DNA from: Acidiferrobacterales bacterium
GTDB taxonomy: Bacteria; Pseudomonadota; Gammaproteobacteria; Acidiferrobacterales; SZUA-150
DNA: 64,000 nucleotides
NCBI GenBank assembly: GCA_947258385.1
Contig: CAMYII010000080.1
Location: 1-64,000, forward strand
Direction of reading: 5' to 3'
The first letter of the stretch is position 1. Each line of letters starts with the position of its first letter. Positions 62,466 to 64,000 of this stretch are shown here, in pieces. The translations under genes were made by a program, and so were the position numbers. The notes beneath the pieces are model-generated. The model made no database searches and was not told where the DNA came from. It saw only the letters and a program-made list of their open reading frames with translations.

Positions 62466-62493
62466 AGACCCGCTCGATGCCGCGAGCGGGTCT
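62466..62493 (-). promoter_or_regulatory. Hairpin between dsrA and dsrB
   Basis: A perfect 11-bp stem (AGACCCGCTCG and its complement) with a six-base loop lies in the 90-base dsrA-dsrB gap. No T-run follows. It may be a processing or stability element that tunes dsrA relative to dsrB. Confidence 0.5.
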
Positions 62494-62511
62494 TCTCGTT
62501 TGCCTACAGTC

Positions 62512-63822
62512 TCAGCCGGCGGCCTTGGCCTTGCGCTGGTTCCACTTCTCGGCCTCGACGTCCCAGTCGTCCAAGCGGACATAGGAACTGGTACGCGGAT
62601 AGTTGATCATGTTCGGATCAACATCGATGCCGACACCTTCGAGGAAATTGACCAGGCCGATGCGCTCGATCATCTCACCGGTGCGCTCGTGTTCCAACGC
62701 GTTCTCGGCGAAGAAATCGATAGTGTTCTCGGCGATCTCGACCAGCTTCTCGTAGTCTTCGTCGGTGTCGAGCTTCATGAACGGAACCACGACCGTGCCC
62801 ATGGTGTCGCCGATCTTCAGCGTACGCTTGCCGCCCATAAGCACGCTGACGCCATGGTCGTCACCGGGTGACAGCGCCTTGGTCATGACGTTGATGCAGT
62901 GCATGCAGCGCACGCAGTTGCGGTTGTCGACAGCCAGGGTGTCGTCGTCGTTCAGCGACAGGGCGTTGGTGGGGCAACGGCTGACGACGTTGTCGATCAC
63001 ATACTTGCGACCCTTGCGCCCGACGTAGGCCTTGACCTCCTTCTGGTCGACCTTCATGTCGTCGCGCCAGGTGCCGATGACGGCGAAGTCCGCCCGGTGG
63101 ATGGAGTTCATGCAGTCGTTGGGGCAGCCGGATACCTTGAATTTAAACTTGTACGGCAGCGCGGGACGGTGCATATCGTCCATGAAATTGTTCACCAGCA
63201 GGCGATGGATCTTGTGCTCGTTGGCGCAGGACTGCTCGCAGCGGGCCGCACCCACGCAGGACATGCCGGTGCGCACGCAAGGCCCGGCGCCGCCGAGGTC
63301 CCAGCCGTACTCGTTGATCTCGTCGAAGAAATGCTGGGTATTCTCGCTGGTGGTGCCGATGAACATGATGTTGCCGGTCTGGCCGTGGAACGCGATCAGG
63401 CCGGAGCCGTACTTGTCCCAGGAATTCGACAGCTTGCGCAGCATGTCGGTGGTGTAGTGGTTGCCGGCCGGCGGCTGCACACGCAGGGTGTGGAATTCCT
63501 TGGCTTCGGGGAACATCGCCTTGCCGTCTGCGCCCATGAGTTCGGTGAAGCGCGGGATGATGCCGCCACCATAACCGAACACGCTGACGGTGCCGCCTTT
63601 CCAGTAACCGAGCCGTGTCTTGTAGGAATGCTCCAGCTGGCCGAGAAGATCAACCATCATGTTGTTGTCCATCGCCATGCGCTTCAGGCCGGTCACGAAG
63701 CTCGGCCATGGGCCGCTTTCGAGCTGGTCCAGCATCGGCGTGTCATGAAAAGGTTTGCTGGATTTCTTTTCTTTGGGCATGTAGGTACTGTGTTTGTCCG
63801 GATTCTTCGGTTTCTCAGCCAT
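62512..63822 (-). CDS. dsrA: DsrA, dissimilatory sulfite reductase alpha subunit
   Basis: A 436-residue protein. The siroheme-[4Fe-4S] Cys are in CVGAARCEQSC and SGCPNDC; a ferredoxin domain has CVRCMHCINVMTKAL. It is the first gene of the dsr operon. The coupling to dsrEFH and dsrL downstream indicates the oxidative type. The start has a weak GGAGG further upstream (TGGAGGTAATAC). Confidence 0.97.
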   Translation of the reverse strand: MAEKPKNPDKHSTYMPKEKKSSKPFHDTPMLDQLESGPWPSFVTGLKRMAMDNNMMVDLLGQLEHSYKTRLGYWKGGTVSVFGYGGGIIPRFTELMGADGKAMFPEAKEFHTLRVQPPAGNHYTTDMLRKLSNSWDKYGSGLIAFHGQTGNIMFIGTTSENTQHFFDEINEYGWDLGGAGPCVRTGMSCVGAARCEQSCANEHKIHRLLVNNFMDDMHRPALPYKFKFKVSGCPNDCMNSIHRADFAVIGTWRDDMKVDQKEVKAYVGRKGRKYVIDNVVSRCPTNALSLNDDDTLAVDNRNCVRCMHCINVMTKALSPGDDHGVSVLMGGKRTLKIGDTMGTVVVPFMKLDTDEDYEKLVEIAENTIDFFAENALEHERTGEMIERIGLVNFLEGVGIDVDPNMINYPRTSSYVRLDDWDVEAEKWNQRKAKAAG

Positions 63823-64000
63823 TCTGTATTACCTCCACGTAAATCGCATTTATCTTTAACCTAGCCTATCCACAAAGAACGCCGGCCAGGCCGACTCCTC
63901 TCTTCTTAAGGCAGTGTGGTGGGGGGGCATATTATTCCAGGTTTCTCCACACGCAGGCAATGGGTAAGTGGCCTGGCGGGGCGAATTCGATGCCCATCCT
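63823..64000. promoter_or_regulatory. Upstream region of the dsr operon
   Basis: The dsr promoter should lie here. It contains a G-run and an AT patch (CATATTATTCC near 63929), but I cannot assign boxes with confidence. The window ends before any further gene is recognisable. Confidence 0.3.

Noticed and set aside
61273-62871. Open frame of 532 codons opposite dsrA and dsrB
   Set aside because: It spans two real genes and their gap on the other strand, with no family features.

Overview
The window most likely comes from a sulfur-oxidising gammaproteobacterium. Its right end carries a near-complete oxidative-type dissimilatory sulfite reductase locus in the Allochromatium gene order, dsrABEFHCMKLJOPNR. 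The presence of dsrEFH and dsrL marks the oxidative (reverse) type. Next to it lie a siroheme synthase (cysG) and a NarX/NarL-type two-component pair. I saw no rRNA, tRNA, CRISPR array, prophage or complete transposase-bearing IS.

Layout. (1) 1-1740: the end of an unknown gene, a decayed gene and a small membrane protein. (2) 1926-10289, minus strand: a tight six-gene operon. Read 5' to 3' it encodes a class I HMG-CoA reductase fused to a kinase-fold domain, a PEP-synthase/rifampin-phosphotransferase-like dikinase, a UbiA prenyltransferase, a phosphatidylserine-synthase-like enzyme, a phosphatidylserine decarboxylase and a CDP-archaeol-synthase (CarS)-like protein. The last four families correspond in order to the late steps of archaeal phospholipid synthesis, which is unexpected in a proteobacterium. 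(3) 11.1-17.4 kb: a DUF481 barrel, then a three-gene cassette of DUF3604 protein, membrane-anchored parvulin isomerase and HupE/UreJ-type protein. (4) 17.9-25.8 kb: an outer-membrane protein, a K+ channel, lipase-like hydrolases, and an AraC-family regulator with a stand-alone AraC DNA-binding domain. (5) 26.0-33.3 kb: a second, expanded DUF3604/isomerase/HupE cassette. It has two DUF3604 genes (one frameshifted by a 7-bp duplication), a DUF3604 fragment, and an inserted four-helix-bundle (S23/IVS type) element with two apparent relics nearby. (6) 33.6-46.2 kb: a phospholipase D, envelope lipoproteins, HdeD, a patatin that abuts a broken phospholipase D, a third DUF900 lipase and small exported or membrane proteins. 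(7) 47-64 kb: cysG, the two-component pair and the dsr operon.

How the parts fit. CysG makes siroheme, DsrN amidates it, and DsrAB uses it to oxidise sulfur delivered through DsrEFH and DsrC. Electrons pass through DsrL and the DsrMKJOP membrane complex. In the middle of the window many products are exported (signal peptides or lipoboxes) and lipid- or envelope-related. A recurring motif, TGGC-N6-TGRC followed by 19 bases and a TAGATT-like box, lies upstream of five of these genes, and an AraC-type regulator sits among them. This suggests a local regulon.

Two systems are the best candidates for something undescribed: the isoprenoid/phospholipid operon at 1926-10289 and the DUF3604/isomerase/HupE cassette present twice. 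Functions for both are inferred from families and gene order only.
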